From Sulfitobacter sp. (GTDB lineage: Bacteria > Pseudomonadota > Alphaproteobacteria > Rhodobacterales > Rhodobacteraceae): a stretch of 46,434 nt of DNA. The DNA lies in NCBI GenBank assembly GCA_024637305.1, contig JAGXFI010000108.1, positions 1 through 46,434 of the forward strand, in the 5' to 3' direction. The stretch's first letter is position 1; each line of letters opens with the position of its first letter. Made by a program: the position numbers and the translations under genes. Positions 24,870 through 33,835 of the stretch are shown here, piece after piece. Under the pieces are notes generated by a model. The model did not search any database. It worked only from the letters and a program-made list of their open reading frames with translations, and was not told where the DNA came from.

Positions 24870-26681
24870 ATGGCGCATCCAGACCCCAATATAGGCCCAC
24901 CCGCCCCCGTAATCCGCCAGCTTGATGCAGCGGCGATCAACCGTATTGCGGCGGGGGAAGTCGTTGAGCGGCCTGCCTCTGCGGTCAAGGAGCTGGTGGA
25001 AAATGCCATCGACGCAGGCGCGCGGCGGATAACGGTGGATTATGCCGATGGCGGCAAGACGCTGATCCGCGTGACGGACGACGGGTGCGGGATGGCGGGC
25101 CATGACCTGCCGCTGGCACTGTCGCGGCATGCGACGTCCAAGATCGACGGTACCGATCTGCTCAACATCCACAGTTTCGGCTTTCGCGGCGAAGCGTTGC
25201 CGTCACTCGGTGCGGTGGGTCGGCTGACGATCACAAGCCGCGCAGCGGGCCATGACGGGGCAGAGATCACCGTAAGCGGCGGGCAGGCAAGTGCTGTGCG
25301 CCCTGCTGCGCTGAACGGCGGCACGGTCGTGACCTTGCGCGACCTGTTTTACGCGACGCCCGCGCGGCTAAAGTTTCTGCGTACGGATCGGGCCGAAGCG
25401 CAGGCGATCGGCGACGTGATCAAGCGTCTCGCCATGGCGGAGCCATTTGTGCGGTTTGTGCTGCGGGACGTTTCCGGTGACGGCGCAGGGCGTGAGGTTT
25501 TCCGCGCGGACGCAGAACAAGGCGATCTTTTCGAGGCATTGCGCGGGCGGTTGCGTCAGGTGCTGGGCGCTGATTTCGCGCAGAACGCGCTGGCAATTGA
25601 TGCGCAGCGCGAAGGGTTTCATTTGACCGGATTCGCCGCATTGCCGACCTATTCACGAGGAAGCGCCGTCGCGCAGTACCTGTTCGTGAATGGCCGGCCC
25701 GTCAGGGACAAGATGCTTATCGGCGCTCTGCGCGGAGCGTATTCCGACTTTCTCAGCCGGGACCGGCATCCGGCGGCGGCGCTGTTTGTCGATTGTGAAG
25801 GGGCGCTGGTGGACGTGAACGTGCATCCCGCGAAATCCGAGGTGCGATTTCGCGAGCCTGGCGTCGTGCGCGGTCTGATCGTATCGGCGCTGCGCCATGC
25901 GTTGGCGGGGGCCGGGCATCGTGCGTCCAGCACCGTGGCAGACGCGACCCTGGGTGCCATGACGCCGGAACCTGTCGGGGCGCGGGTGTACCAGATGGAC
26001 AGGCCCCGCGCCGCGCCGTCTCAGGGCGGTTTCGCTGAAACTGCCGGCATGTGGGCGCAGATCGTGGAGCATGTTGAGCCTGTGGAGGATGACGCGCCTG
26101 AGTATCCGCTTGGCACCGCCAGGGGGCAGGTGCATGAAAATTACATCATCGCCCAGACGGCGACGGGCATGGTGATTGTCGATCAGCATGCCGCGCATGA
26201 ACGGCTCGTCTACGAGCGTTTGAAAGTGCAGATGTCGGAAAACGGTGTCGCGGCACAGGCGCTGCTGATCCCTGAGATCATCGCACTGTCGGCAGGGGAT
26301 CGTGCGCAGATCCTTGAGGTGGCGGACGATCTTGGGCGCTTCGGTCTGACCATTGAGCCCTTCGGCGGCGATGCCATCGCGGTGCGCGAGACGCCTGCGA
26401 TCCTGGGTGAAGTCGATGCCAAGGCCATGATCCTGGATATTCTGGACGAACTGGCGGGCGATGGCGACAGTCTGCTGGTTCAGGCTAGGGTCGAAGCTAT
26501 TCTGAGCCGTGTAGCCTGTCACGGGTCCATCCGGTCCGGGCGGCGAATGCGCGCGGAAGAGATGAACGCGCTGTTGCGCGAGATGGAGGCGACGCCGCAT
26601 TCTGGACAGTGCAACCACGGACGGCCCACATATGTGGAGCTGAAGTTGAGCGATATCGAAAGGCTTTTCGGGCGCACATGA
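24870..26681 (+). CDS. mutL: DNA mismatch repair protein MutL, endonuclease type
   Basis: Couples MutS mismatch recognition to strand removal. The N-terminal GHKL ATPase (about 15-340) has [11 protein letters not shown] (Glu41, Asn45), DDGCGM and GFRGEAL. The C-terminal domain carries the metal-binding nuclease motif [12 protein letters not shown] (DQHAx2Ex4E), [11 protein letters not shown] and QCNHGRP, so this MutL should nick DNA itself, as expected in bacteria without MutH. Length 603 aa. I chose the ATG at 24870, since longer forms add no family sequence; no ribosome-binding site is seen. Followed by rmuC with overlap ATGA. Confidence 0.96.
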   Translation: MAHPDPNIGPPAPVIRQLDAAAINRIAAGEVVERPASAVKELVENAIDAGARRITVDYADGGKTLIRVTDDGCGMAGHDLPLALSRHATSKIDGTDLLNIHSFGFRGEALPSLGAVGRLTITSRAAGHDGAEITVSGGQASAVRPAALNGGTVVTLRDLFYATPARLKFLRTDRAEAQAIGDVIKRLAMAEPFVRFVLRDVSGDGAGREVFRADAEQGDLFEALRGRLRQVLGADFAQNALAIDAQREGFHLTGFAALPTYSRGSAVAQYLFVNGRPVRDKMLIGALRGAYSDFLSRDRHPAAALFVDCEGALVDVNVHPAKSEVRFREPGVVRGLIVSALRHALAGAGHRASSTVADATLGAMTPEPVGARVYQMDRPRAAPSQGGFAETAGMWAQIVEHVEPVEDDAPEYPLGTARGQVHENYIIAQTATGMVIVDQHAAHERLVYERLKVQMSENGVAAQALLIPEIIALSAGDRAQILEVADDLGRFGLTIEPFGGDAIAVRETPAILGEVDAKAMILDILDELAGDGDSLLVQARVEAILSRVACHGSIRSGRRMRAEEMNALLREMEATPHSGQCNHGRPTYVELKLSDIERLFGRT

Positions 26682-27922
26682 TCCAGATAGGGACCTATCA
26701 ATTCGACACATCCGACCCTTTGGTCATCGCGGCAATCGCCGCGGGGGTCGGGTTTGCGCTGATCCTCTTGCTGTTGATCCTTGCGCTGCGTGTCGCCGGT
26801 CGCTCTGCACGGATGACGGCCCCCTTGGCGCAGCAGATGCAGATACTCGGCGGTCACGTTCAGCAGCTCGGCGCGGGGCAGGAACAGTTGCGCGGGGGGC
26901 TGCAAACCGTGTCAGACACGCAGGCTGCCGCGCAAAGCCAGATGATCCAGACAGTCGAGTCGCGGTTGAACCATGTGCAGTTGCAGATGCAGGAACGGCT
27001 TGCCGACAACTCTGCCAGATCGGCACGGCAGCTGGCAGAGATGCAGGAGCGCATCGGCCAGACGCTGCACGGGTCCAGCAAGCAGACAACCACCAGCCTG
27101 ACGCAGTTGCAGGAACGACTGGCGGCGATCGACAAGGCGCAGGACAACATTACCAAGCTGTCCGGTGACGTGTTGTCGTTGCAGGATATTCTGAGCAACA
27201 AACAGACCCGCGGGGCGTTCGGCGAAATCCAGCTGCGTGATATCGTGTCCAAGGCGTTGCCGACGGACAGCTATGTTTTGCAGCATACGATGAGCAACGG
27301 AAAACGCGCGGATTGCCTGATCCATCTGCCAAATCCACCGGGGCCGATTGTCATCGACAGCAAGTTTCCATTGGAGGCATACGAGGCGTTACGCGCCGCC
27401 AAAACCGATCATGACCTCAAGGGCGCGGTGGCCCAGATGAAGGTCGCGGTCAGGAAACACATCAGAGATATTTCCGCGAAATACATCATCGAAGGCGAAA
27501 CGGCTGACGGTGCGCTGATGTTTCTGCCGTCCGAGGCGGTCTATGCCGAACTGCACGCGAATTTCCCCGAGCTGGTGCGCGAAGGGTTCGAAGCCCGCGT
27601 CTGGATCGTGTCGCCCACGACCTGCATGGCGACGCTGAATACCATGCGCGCAATCCTCAAGGACGCGCGGATGCGCGAACAGGCAGGAGCGATCCGCAAG
27701 ACCCTTCGGATGTTGCATCGCGACGTGGAACTGGTCGTGACCCGCGTCGGCAAGCTCGACACGCATTTCCGGCAGGCGCGCGAGGATCTTGACGGGATCG
27801 GCACCGCAGCGGAACGGGCAGGCAAGCGCGCCGCCAAGCTGGATAACTTCGATTTTGAAGAGCTGGATGAGGCTCCGGTCAGCACGGTAGTGCCGCTGAC
27901 CAAGCCGGACGGAAAGGTTTGA
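26678..27922 (+). CDS. rmuC: DNA recombination protein RmuC homologue
   Basis: RmuC limits certain DNA rearrangements; its fold is nuclease-related. An N-terminal membrane segment (about residues 14-40) is followed by a Gln-rich coiled coil (about 50-170) and the RmuC domain (about 180-390), with [32 protein letters not shown] and [12 protein letters not shown]. Length 414 aa is normal for alphaproteobacteria. Its start overlaps the mutL stop, so the two repair and recombination genes are probably co-translated. Confidence 0.93.
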   Translation: MIQIGTYQFDTSDPLVIAAIAAGVGFALILLLLILALRVAGRSARMTAPLAQQMQILGGHVQQLGAGQEQLRGGLQTVSDTQAAAQSQMIQTVESRLNHVQLQMQERLADNSARSARQLAEMQERIGQTLHGSSKQTTTSLTQLQERLAAIDKAQDNITKLSGDVLSLQDILSNKQTRGAFGEIQLRDIVSKALPTDSYVLQHTMSNGKRADCLIHLPNPPGPIVIDSKFPLEAYEALRAAKTDHDLKGAVAQMKVAVRKHIRDISAKYIIEGETADGALMFLPSEAVYAELHANFPELVREGFEARVWIVSPTTCMATLNTMRAILKDARMREQAGAIRKTLRMLHRDVELVVTRVGKLDTHFRQAREDLDGIGTAAERAGKRAAKLDNFDFEELDEAPVSTVVPLTKPDGKV

Positions 27923-27923
27923 G

Positions 27924-28937
27924 ATGACACAAACGGACATTAGCGGCGTAACGCTGGATACGATCAGGCAGAACGCCGCAGAGATCGAAGCGATGGTGCA
28001 GCGCACGCCGAGCATTGCGCTGAATTCGCCCCTGATGACCCGTGTGCTGGGCGGCGGTCAAACGGTGCTGAAGCTGGAGTGCTTTCAGCATACCGGGACC
28101 TTCAAGGCGCGGGGCGCACTGTCTGTTGCGCGCACGCTGGACGCGGATCAACTGACGCGCGGGATCACCGCCGCGAGTGCGGGCAATCACGCGATTGCTG
28201 CGGCCTGGGCCGCGCGGCAGGTCGGCGCGTCGGCCAAGGTGGTCATTCAGGACAACGCCAATCCTTTCCGCGTCGCCATGGCCCGCGCCGAAGGGGCAGA
28301 GGTGGTGATGATGCCCCCCGGCCCGCCCACATTTGCCGAAGCGGAGCGCCTGGTGGAGGACGAAGGCCGCGCGTTCATTCATCCCTTCGAGGGATTGTAT
28401 ACCTCGCTCGGGACGGCGGGAGTTGGACTGGAATTCATGGAGGACGCGCCGGGACTGGACGCTGTGGTCGTTTCTATCGGTGGCGGCGGGCTGGTCAGTG
28501 GGGTCGCAGCGGCAGTCAAGTTGATGAACCCCGAATGCCAGGTCTTTGGCGTCGAACCCGTTGGTGCGAACAGCATGGGCCAATCGCTGGCTCAGGGCGC
28601 GCCGGTGCATCTGGACAAGGTCGAAACGATCGCCGACAGCCTTGGCGCACCGATGGCGTTGCCGTTCGGCCATGCGCTGTGTTCGGCCTATCTCGATGAT
28701 ATTGTGACGCTGAGCGATGACGAGATCTGCGCCGGCATGGTCGCGTTCCAGCAAGAAGCCAAGCTGGCGGTCGAGCCGGCGGCAGGGGCGGCGCTTGCCG
28801 CCGTGATGGGCCCCTTGCGCGCGCGGTTGCAGGGCGCGCGTGTCGGCGTGATCGTTTGCGGCGCGAACATTGACGCCGAAACTTACCTGCGCCTGATGGC
28901 GCGGGGCGTTCCGGCGCTGGAAGGTCTGACGGCCTAG
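27924..28937 (+). CDS. PLP-dependent threonine/serine dehydratase-like protein
   Basis: Fold-type II PLP enzyme that deaminates threonine or serine to a 2-oxo acid. The PLP lysine is Lys61 in GTFKARGAL, the Asn-containing substrate loop is SAGNHAIAAAWAA, and the phosphate-binding glycine loop is SIGGGGLVSGVAAA near residue 176. At 337 aa there is no C-terminal ACT regulatory domain, so it is the catabolic or unregulated form and not IlvA. It starts 1 base after rmuC. Its stop overlaps the chrR stop within CTAG (28934-28937). Related activities (threo-hydroxyaspartate dehydratase, serine racemase) cannot be excluded. Confidence 0.88.
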   Translation: MTQTDISGVTLDTIRQNAAEIEAMVQRTPSIALNSPLMTRVLGGGQTVLKLECFQHTGTFKARGALSVARTLDADQLTRGITAASAGNHAIAAAWAARQVGASAKVVIQDNANPFRVAMARAEGAEVVMMPPGPPTFAEAERLVEDEGRAFIHPFEGLYTSLGTAGVGLEFMEDAPGLDAVVVSIGGGGLVSGVAAAVKLMNPECQVFGVEPVGANSMGQSLAQGAPVHLDKVETIADSLGAPMALPFGHALCSAYLDDIVTLSDDEICAGMVAFQQEAKLAVEPAAGAALAAVMGPLRARLQGARVGVIVCGANIDAETYLRLMARGVPALEGLTA

Positions 28938-29578
28938 ATACCTACAAATTTCTGGACGATACGCGGCAGCCAACCCTTGAACCGCAACGGCGCGTCGGTG
29001 ACCGCAAGGCAGATGCAATCGTCGTGGATGTCGGCAACCGGAATATGGTGCACGCTTGCATCCGCGATTTCCACATCGCCGCGCGCGAAATACGCCTCAT
29101 CGTCCTGAAACGCACCTTGCAGTACCATCGTAAGTTCGGTGCCCCGGTGGCCGTGATGCGGCATTGCGGTGCCTGCAGGGATGAACAAAAGCCGCGCCGT
29201 GGCGGTTCCGGACGTCGCCAGAACGGCTTGCTTGACCCCCATGCCGACAGGCCGCCATTTGATACTTGCCAGATCCCCACCGACATAATCCTGAAGCGGA
29301 GTGGGCAGGACGCCCACGTTCTTTGGCTGCTTTGCGATGACAGGCTCACCCTTGAGGCGCGCAAGCGTCGTGGCGAGGCTGTCTTCAGACATGGCAGTGG
29401 CCGCGCCTTCCAGCAAACTGCCGCCAACGGCGTCATAGCTTTCGACGGCGGCGCGGCAGGCATCGCAAAGCGACACATGTGCTGCCACGATCAAATTGAA
29501 CGCCTCTGGCAGATTGCCGGTCGCGTAGCCCATGAGGGTCGCTTCATCAAGATGGTGCTGTATGGTGGTCATGTTCAT
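28934..29578 (-). CDS. chrR: Zinc anti-sigma factor ChrR
   Basis: Holds RpoE inactive until singlet oxygen is present. The N-terminal ZAS anti-sigma domain (about 1-85) has zinc ligands His9, His34, Cys38 and Cys41 in the HVSLCDAC region, matching His6/His31/Cys35/Cys38 of the R. sphaeroides protein. The C-terminal cupin (about 95-205) has His142, His144, Glu148 and His178, matching that protein's second zinc site. Both are needed for inhibition and singlet-oxygen release, respectively. Length 214 aa matches. Six bases downstream of rpoE; ATG 29578 or 29572 could start it. Confidence 0.95.
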   Translation of the reverse strand: MNMTTIQHHLDEATLMGYATGNLPEAFNLIVAAHVSLCDACRAAVESYDAVGGSLLEGAATAMSEDSLATTLARLKGEPVIAKQPKNVGVLPTPLQDYVGGDLASIKWRPVGMGVKQAVLATSGTATARLLFIPAGTAMPHHGHRGTELTMVLQGAFQDDEAYFARGDVEIADASVHHIPVADIHDDCICLAVTDAPLRFKGWLPRIVQKFVGI

Positions 29579-29584
29579 CAGGGT

Positions 29585-30136
29585 TCACTTCATTGCGTGG
29601 CGCAAGCGGTCCAGCGCCAGACGGATACGGGATTTGATCGTGCCGAGTGGCAGACCGGTTGCTTGGGCAATTTCGGATTGCGAGAGTTCTCCGAAATAGG
29701 CCTGTTCTATCAATTTGCGCTGCTCCTCGGGCAATTCGGCCAATGCGGCGGTCAGTCGCGCGCTTTCCTGTTGCAGCTCCAGTACGGCGGCCTGTTCAGG
29801 CTCGGGTTCGGGTCCCCATGGGATATCCTCGGGCTCCGGGCGCCGTTCCCGGCGCAGGATGTCGATGCGTCGGTTTCGGGCAATGGTAAAAACCCAAGTC
29901 GCCACAGACGCCCGCGATGGATCGAACTGCCCGGCCTTTCGCCACAACGTGACCATAACGTCTTGCGCGCATTCTTCGGCTGTCGCCGCGTCGGCCCCTG
30001 ACTTTATCAAGAACCCCTTGATCCGGGGTGCGAAATGGCTGAACAGCTCGGCGAAGGCATCGGTATCGCGGTTGTCGCGCACCTTGAGCATTTGATCGAC
30101 CCATTGTCCCTTCCGGGAAGGCTTGTCCTGGCTCAC
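29585..30136 (-). CDS. rpoE: ECF RNA polymerase sigma factor RpoE (ECF11, singlet-oxygen response)
   Basis: Region 2 (DAFAELFSHFAPRIKGFL, AEECAQDVMVTLWRKA, ATWVFTIARNRRIDILRR) and region 4 (LPEEQRKLIEQAYFGELSQ, GLPLGTIKSRIRLALDRLR) are complete. Pairing with chrR makes it the RpoE that senses singlet oxygen. I chose the GTG at 30136: it has an AGGAAAA site and gives 183 aa starting just before QWVDQMLKVRDNRD, like known RpoE. The ATG at 30238 adds 34 unconserved-looking residues and sits at the predicted transcription start, so it could only be used leaderless. Autoregulated from the promoter at 30243-30272. Confidence 0.93.
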   Translation of the reverse strand: MSQDKPSRKGQWVDQMLKVRDNRDTDAFAELFSHFAPRIKGFLIKSGADAATAEECAQDVMVTLWRKAGQFDPSRASVATWVFTIARNRRIDILRRERRPEPEDIPWGPEPEPEQAAVLELQQESARLTAALAELPEEQRKLIEQAYFGELSQSEIAQATGLPLGTIKSRIRLALDRLRHAMK

Positions 30137-30242
30137 GCGCGGTTTTCCTAATTTTATCCGTGCCAATTCCGCAACCACCGAAACGGTAGGGTTTCTGGCG
30201 GCGGACGCTCGGGGTGAGTTCTGGACCAATGCTAACATGTCT

Positions 30243-30272
30243 CTTTTACGCCGCAAGCACTCCAACGGATCA
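30243..30272 (-). promoter_or_regulatory. RpoE-dependent autoregulatory promoter of rpoE-chrR
   Basis: On the minus strand, TGATCC (30267-30272) and TAAAAG (30243-30248) are separated by 18 bases. I recall the RpoE/ChrR (ECF11) consensus as TGATCC with a TAAGA-like -10 at about this spacing, and the site lies directly before rpoE as in R. sphaeroides. The predicted start point is near 30236, giving a leader of about 100 nt to the GTG start. Confidence 0.7.
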
Positions 30273-30355
30273 AAATAAAACGAAACTCTTTTGCATCCAG
30301 CGGCGTATCCCATTCGTATGCTTCAAGAGCAAAGATTTATAGGACTACAATACCC

Positions 30356-31675
30356 ATGCCTTTTGAAGCGCCCTTGCGGGATCTAGACCAATCATCAAAC
30401 TCTTCCCGTAAAATCGCTGTCGTAGGTGCTGGGATCGCCGGAATGGGTGCCGCCCATATGCTGGGCGGCGATCACTGCGTCACGCTTTTTGAAAGCGGTG
30501 CACGGCTTGGCGGGCATGCGCGAACCGTCATGGCGGGCAAGCGGGGCGATCAGCCGGTCGATACCGGTTTCATCGTTTTCAATTACGCTAACTATCCGCA
30601 TCTTGCCGCGCTCTTTGCGGAACTGGATGTGCCCGTGATAAAGTCGAACATGAGCTTTGGCGCATCCATTGACGGCGGGCGGCTGGAATATGCCTTGAGC
30701 AGCTTCAACGCTATGTTCGCGCAGCGGCGTAATCTGGTGAACCCGCGTTTCATCGCGATGCTGCGCGACATCGTCAAATTCAACAAGAATGCCCTGGACG
30801 TCGCCGGGGATCGATCGCTGGCCATTCGGGATTTTCTCGCGCAGATGGGCACGGGGGATTATTTCCGCGACTATTATCTGCTTCCGCTGTCCGGGGCCAT
30901 ATGGTCCACCCCGACAGAGCAGATCATGGATTTTCCAGCCCATGCGATGGTGCAGTTTTTCGAGAACCATGCGCTGCTGAATTATTCCGGCCAACACCAA
31001 TGGTACACAGTGCAGGGCGGGTCGCAAAGTTATGTCACCCGGATTGAGGCGGCGATGCGGAAAAAGGGTGTGGAGATACGGTTGAATGCGGCGGTCCAGT
31101 CGGTTCGACGGTCGCCAATGGGGGTCGAGGTCAAGGCGTGGGGCGGCGACTGGGAACATTTCGACGAGGTCGTTTTTGCGACCCATTCCGACGATACGCT
31201 AGGCATGTTGGCAGACCCCTCACCGGATGAACGGCGCGCGCTGGGGTCTATCGCTTATCAACCCAACGACATCGTGTTGCATGCCGACACGTCGATTATG
31301 CCACGAAGACGTGCGACCTGGGCCTCATGGGTTTACACCGAAGATCGCGCCGCGCAGTCGGACAGGATCGACATCACCTATTGGATGAATTCGCTTCAGC
31401 CAATTCCGCATGACGATCCGCATTTTGTCACGTTGAACACCAAACGGACTATCCGCGAAGATCTGATCTATGATCAGGTGACCCTGCGCCATCCGGTCTA
31501 TGATCTGCGCGCGCTGGAGGCGCAGCAAAAGGTGCGCAGCTTCAATGGCGCGCGCGGCACGTGGTTTTGCGGGGCGTGGATGCGCCACGGATTTCACGAG
31601 GACGGCCTGGCAAGCGCCGTTGACGTGGTGCGCGCTCTGAACATGGCGAATACTGTGCCACTGGCGGCAGAATGA
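30356..31675 (+). CDS. FAD-dependent amine-oxidase-fold protein of the RpoE/ChrR locus
   Basis: The dinucleotide-binding motif VVGAGIAGMGAAHML (Gly24, Gly26, Gly29) is followed by FESGARLGGHART and a C-terminal FAD segment (TWFCGAWMRHGFHEDGLASA). It corresponds to the NAD/FAD-binding protein beside rpoE-chrR in R. sphaeroides (RSP1091 position, from memory). In that organism the locus is linked to singlet-oxygen defence and modified unsaturated (including furan) fatty acids; which step this flavoprotein performs I cannot tell from sequence. It starts a coupled operon: its stop overlaps the DUF1365 start (ATGA). The ribosome-binding site is weak and I see no clear RpoE promoter on this strand. 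Confidence 0.88.
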   Translation: MPFEAPLRDLDQSSNSSRKIAVVGAGIAGMGAAHMLGGDHCVTLFESGARLGGHARTVMAGKRGDQPVDTGFIVFNYANYPHLAALFAELDVPVIKSNMSFGASIDGGRLEYALSSFNAMFAQRRNLVNPRFIAMLRDIVKFNKNALDVAGDRSLAIRDFLAQMGTGDYFRDYYLLPLSGAIWSTPTEQIMDFPAHAMVQFFENHALLNYSGQHQWYTVQGGSQSYVTRIEAAMRKKGVEIRLNAAVQSVRRSPMGVEVKAWGGDWEHFDEVVFATHSDDTLGMLADPSPDERRALGSIAYQPNDIVLHADTSIMPRRRATWASWVYTEDRAAQSDRIDITYWMNSLQPIPHDDPHFVTLNTKRTIREDLIYDQVTLRHPVYDLRALEAQQKVRSFNGARGTWFCGAWMRHGFHEDGLASAVDVVRALNMANTVPLAAE

Positions 31676-32430
31676 CAGCTACGGTCGATCATATCGCGGG
31701 CCAGACGTTTCACGGACGTAAAGGCGCGGTCGAGAACGCGTTTCGCTATTCCATCGACTATGTTCTTCTGGATGCCGAAGCCGCGTTGCGCCCGCCGTCG
31801 CTGTTTGGGCGGAACGCGCGCGGGCTGGCGTCGGTGCAAGACACCGATCACGGGGGGCTGCCCGGTCAGGGGCGCGGTGCTGCCTGGGTCCGCGAAGTGC
31901 TACGCCAGCACCAGATCAACGGTACGGCACGCATCGAGCTGCTGGCGCAACCGCGCGTGCTGGGGCATGTGTTCAATCCGGTAAGCTTTTGGCTGTGCCG
32001 GCGCGAAGACGATGCGCTGATTGCTGTCATTGCGGAAGTCACCAACACCTTTGGGGACAGGCATAGCTATCTTTGCCACCATGCGGATGAACGGCCGATA
32101 ACGCGCCATGATCAGATGACCGCGACCAAGATACTTCACGTCTCCCCGTTCCAGCCGGTCGAGGGCGGTTATACATTCCGGTTCGACATCACGGCGGAGC
32201 GTGTGGGCATCTGGATCGACTATTCGCGGGGCAATGGCGGGTTGATCGCCACGCTGACGGGCAAGCGCGCACCGTTGTCAAATGGCGCGATCCTGTGGGC
32301 ATTGGTGCGCCGCCCGTTCGGCTCGCGGCGGGTACTGGCGCTGATCCACTGGCAGGCTCTGAAGCTTTGGATAAAGCGTGCAAGTTTCCGCCCCCGGCCC
32401 GAACCGCCGGTCGATGACGTCTCGCGCTGA
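31672..32430 (+). CDS. DUF1365 family protein, 252 aa
   Basis: DUF1365 proteins almost always follow this FAD-dependent oxidoreductase and, in many genomes, precede a cyclopropane-fatty-acid-synthase-like gene. The conserved stretches are present: VLGHVFNPVSFWLC near residue 95, EVTNTFGDRHSYLC near 121 and KILHVSPFQPVEGGYTFRF near 150. Its neighbours suggest a lipid substrate, but the biochemical role is unassigned or only recently studied. Overlaps both neighbours by a few bases, so the three-gene unit is tightly coupled. No membrane segment is evident. Confidence 0.88.
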   Translation: MTATVDHIAGQTFHGRKGAVENAFRYSIDYVLLDAEAALRPPSLFGRNARGLASVQDTDHGGLPGQGRGAAWVREVLRQHQINGTARIELLAQPRVLGHVFNPVSFWLCRREDDALIAVIAEVTNTFGDRHSYLCHHADERPITRHDQMTATKILHVSPFQPVEGGYTFRFDITAERVGIWIDYSRGNGGLIATLTGKRAPLSNGAILWALVRRPFGSRRVLALIHWQALKLWIKRASFRPRPEPPVDDVSR

Positions 32431-33662
32431 TGGGGCCGATTTCCGCGCGGCTTCCTTCGTATGCGTTGTTTGCCGCATTGTTGGCCGGCGCAGGATTGCC
32501 GATCTACATCCACGCGCCGAAATTCTATCTCGACAACTACGGTGTCTCGCTGACCGCGCTGGCCTCCGTGCTGTTCGGCTTGCGGCTGCTTGATGTGGTG
32601 CAGGACCCGCTGCTTGGTCGGTTGTCCGAACGCCTGCGCGACTTTCGTGGTGCGGCGGTGGCGGCGGGATGCGGTCTGATTGCAGTCTCCATGCTGGGGC
32701 TGTTTGCCGTCGTTCCACCGGTAGCACCCTTGATATGGTTCGCTGCAATGCTGACGCTCGTTTTCTCTGCCTTCAGCTTTCTGACAATCTGCTTTTATGC
32801 GCAGGGAGTCGCCAAAGCGGATCGCATGCCGGGCAACGGCCACCTGCGTCTTGCCCGTTGGCGCGAGACAGGGGCGCTTTTGGGCGTTTGCGTGGCATCC
32901 GTCGCACCTGTGGCGCTGGGGGCTATCCTGGACCGTCCATTTGCAGGCTTTGCGGTGGGCTTTGCAGTGCTGGCTGTGGCAGGGGCGCTGGCCATGCGGG
33001 GCGAATGGGTGAACGTGGGCTTGCCCCCGTCGACAGGTTTCGCAACGGTCTTGCGCGACACGCTGGCGCGTCGATTGTTGGTCATCGCGCTGCTTAACGC
33101 AGCCCCCGTCGCGGTCAGTTCAACGCTGTTCCTGTTCTATGTCGAAAGCGCGCTGGATGCCGCAGGCTGGGAAGGACCGCTGCTGCTGCTGTTCTTTCTT
33201 TCTGCCGCAGGTGCCGCCCCTGTGTGGGGCGCGCTGGCAGAACGGCACGGGGTCCGCCCAGTGTTGCTGTCAGCAATGGCGCTGGCGATCACCGCCTTTG
33301 GCGGCGCGCTCTTTCTGGGATCAGGCGATGCCTGGATTTTCGCGGTGATCTGCATGGCGTCCGGTGCGACACTAGGTGCCGATCTGACACTGTTGCCTGC
33401 AGTTTTTGCCAGCCGTATGGCGCAGATTGCCCCCTCCGCCGCAGAGGGATTTGGACTGTGGTCTTTCGTGTCAAAGTTCACCCTTGCATTGGCCGCGATT
33501 GCGCTGCTTCCCATTTTGCAAGCCAGCGGTTTCACAAGCGGGTCGGATTCCAACCCCGAAGCGGCGCTTGATACCTTGCGTATCCTCTATGCGGGCGTTC
33601 CGTGCGTCCTGAAACTGGCTGCGATCTGGCTTTTGTGGCGCACCGATCTGGAGGGGCTCTGA
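32430..33662 (+). CDS. MFS (GPH-like) transporter, 410 aa
   Basis: About twelve hydrophobic segments, with RLLDVVQDPLLGRLSERLR near residue 50, the sugar/cation-symporter type loop. It resembles the melibiose-type MFS member found in the same position of the R. sphaeroides RpoE target operon. The substrate is unknown; lipid or lysophospholipid handling would fit the neighbours but is inference. The stop of DUF1365 and the start here share bases (TGATG). Confidence 0.85.
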   Translation: MGPISARLPSYALFAALLAGAGLPIYIHAPKFYLDNYGVSLTALASVLFGLRLLDVVQDPLLGRLSERLRDFRGAAVAAGCGLIAVSMLGLFAVVPPVAPLIWFAAMLTLVFSAFSFLTICFYAQGVAKADRMPGNGHLRLARWRETGALLGVCVASVAPVALGAILDRPFAGFAVGFAVLAVAGALAMRGEWVNVGLPPSTGFATVLRDTLARRLLVIALLNAAPVAVSSTLFLFYVESALDAAGWEGPLLLLFFLSAAGAAPVWGALAERHGVRPVLLSAMALAITAFGGALFLGSGDAWIFAVICMASGATLGADLTLLPAVFASRMAQIAPSAAEGFGLWSFVSKFTLALAAIALLPILQASGFTSGSDSNPEAALDTLRILYAGVPCVLKLAAIWLLWRTDLEGL

Positions 33663-33835
33663 CGGATGTTCCCGGTCGCATCAATTTCTTGTCGTGATCA
33701 AGGCAATTACCACCCGTGTCGCGGGCCGGTCTTGCGACATCCGATGGAACGATCGTCAAACGTAGGCAGTTTTAATAAGGTTCGGATCAAGGTGGCAGAG
33801 CTTGTCGCGACAATTCGCTAGATGGAGAAGATGAA

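Noticed and set aside
30280-30355. RpoE-type promoter on the plus strand for the flavoprotein operon
   Set aside because: GCATCC with a TATGCT 18 bases later is the best candidate, but neither hexamer fits TGATCC and TAAGA well. The operon may still be RpoE-controlled, but I cannot point to the site.
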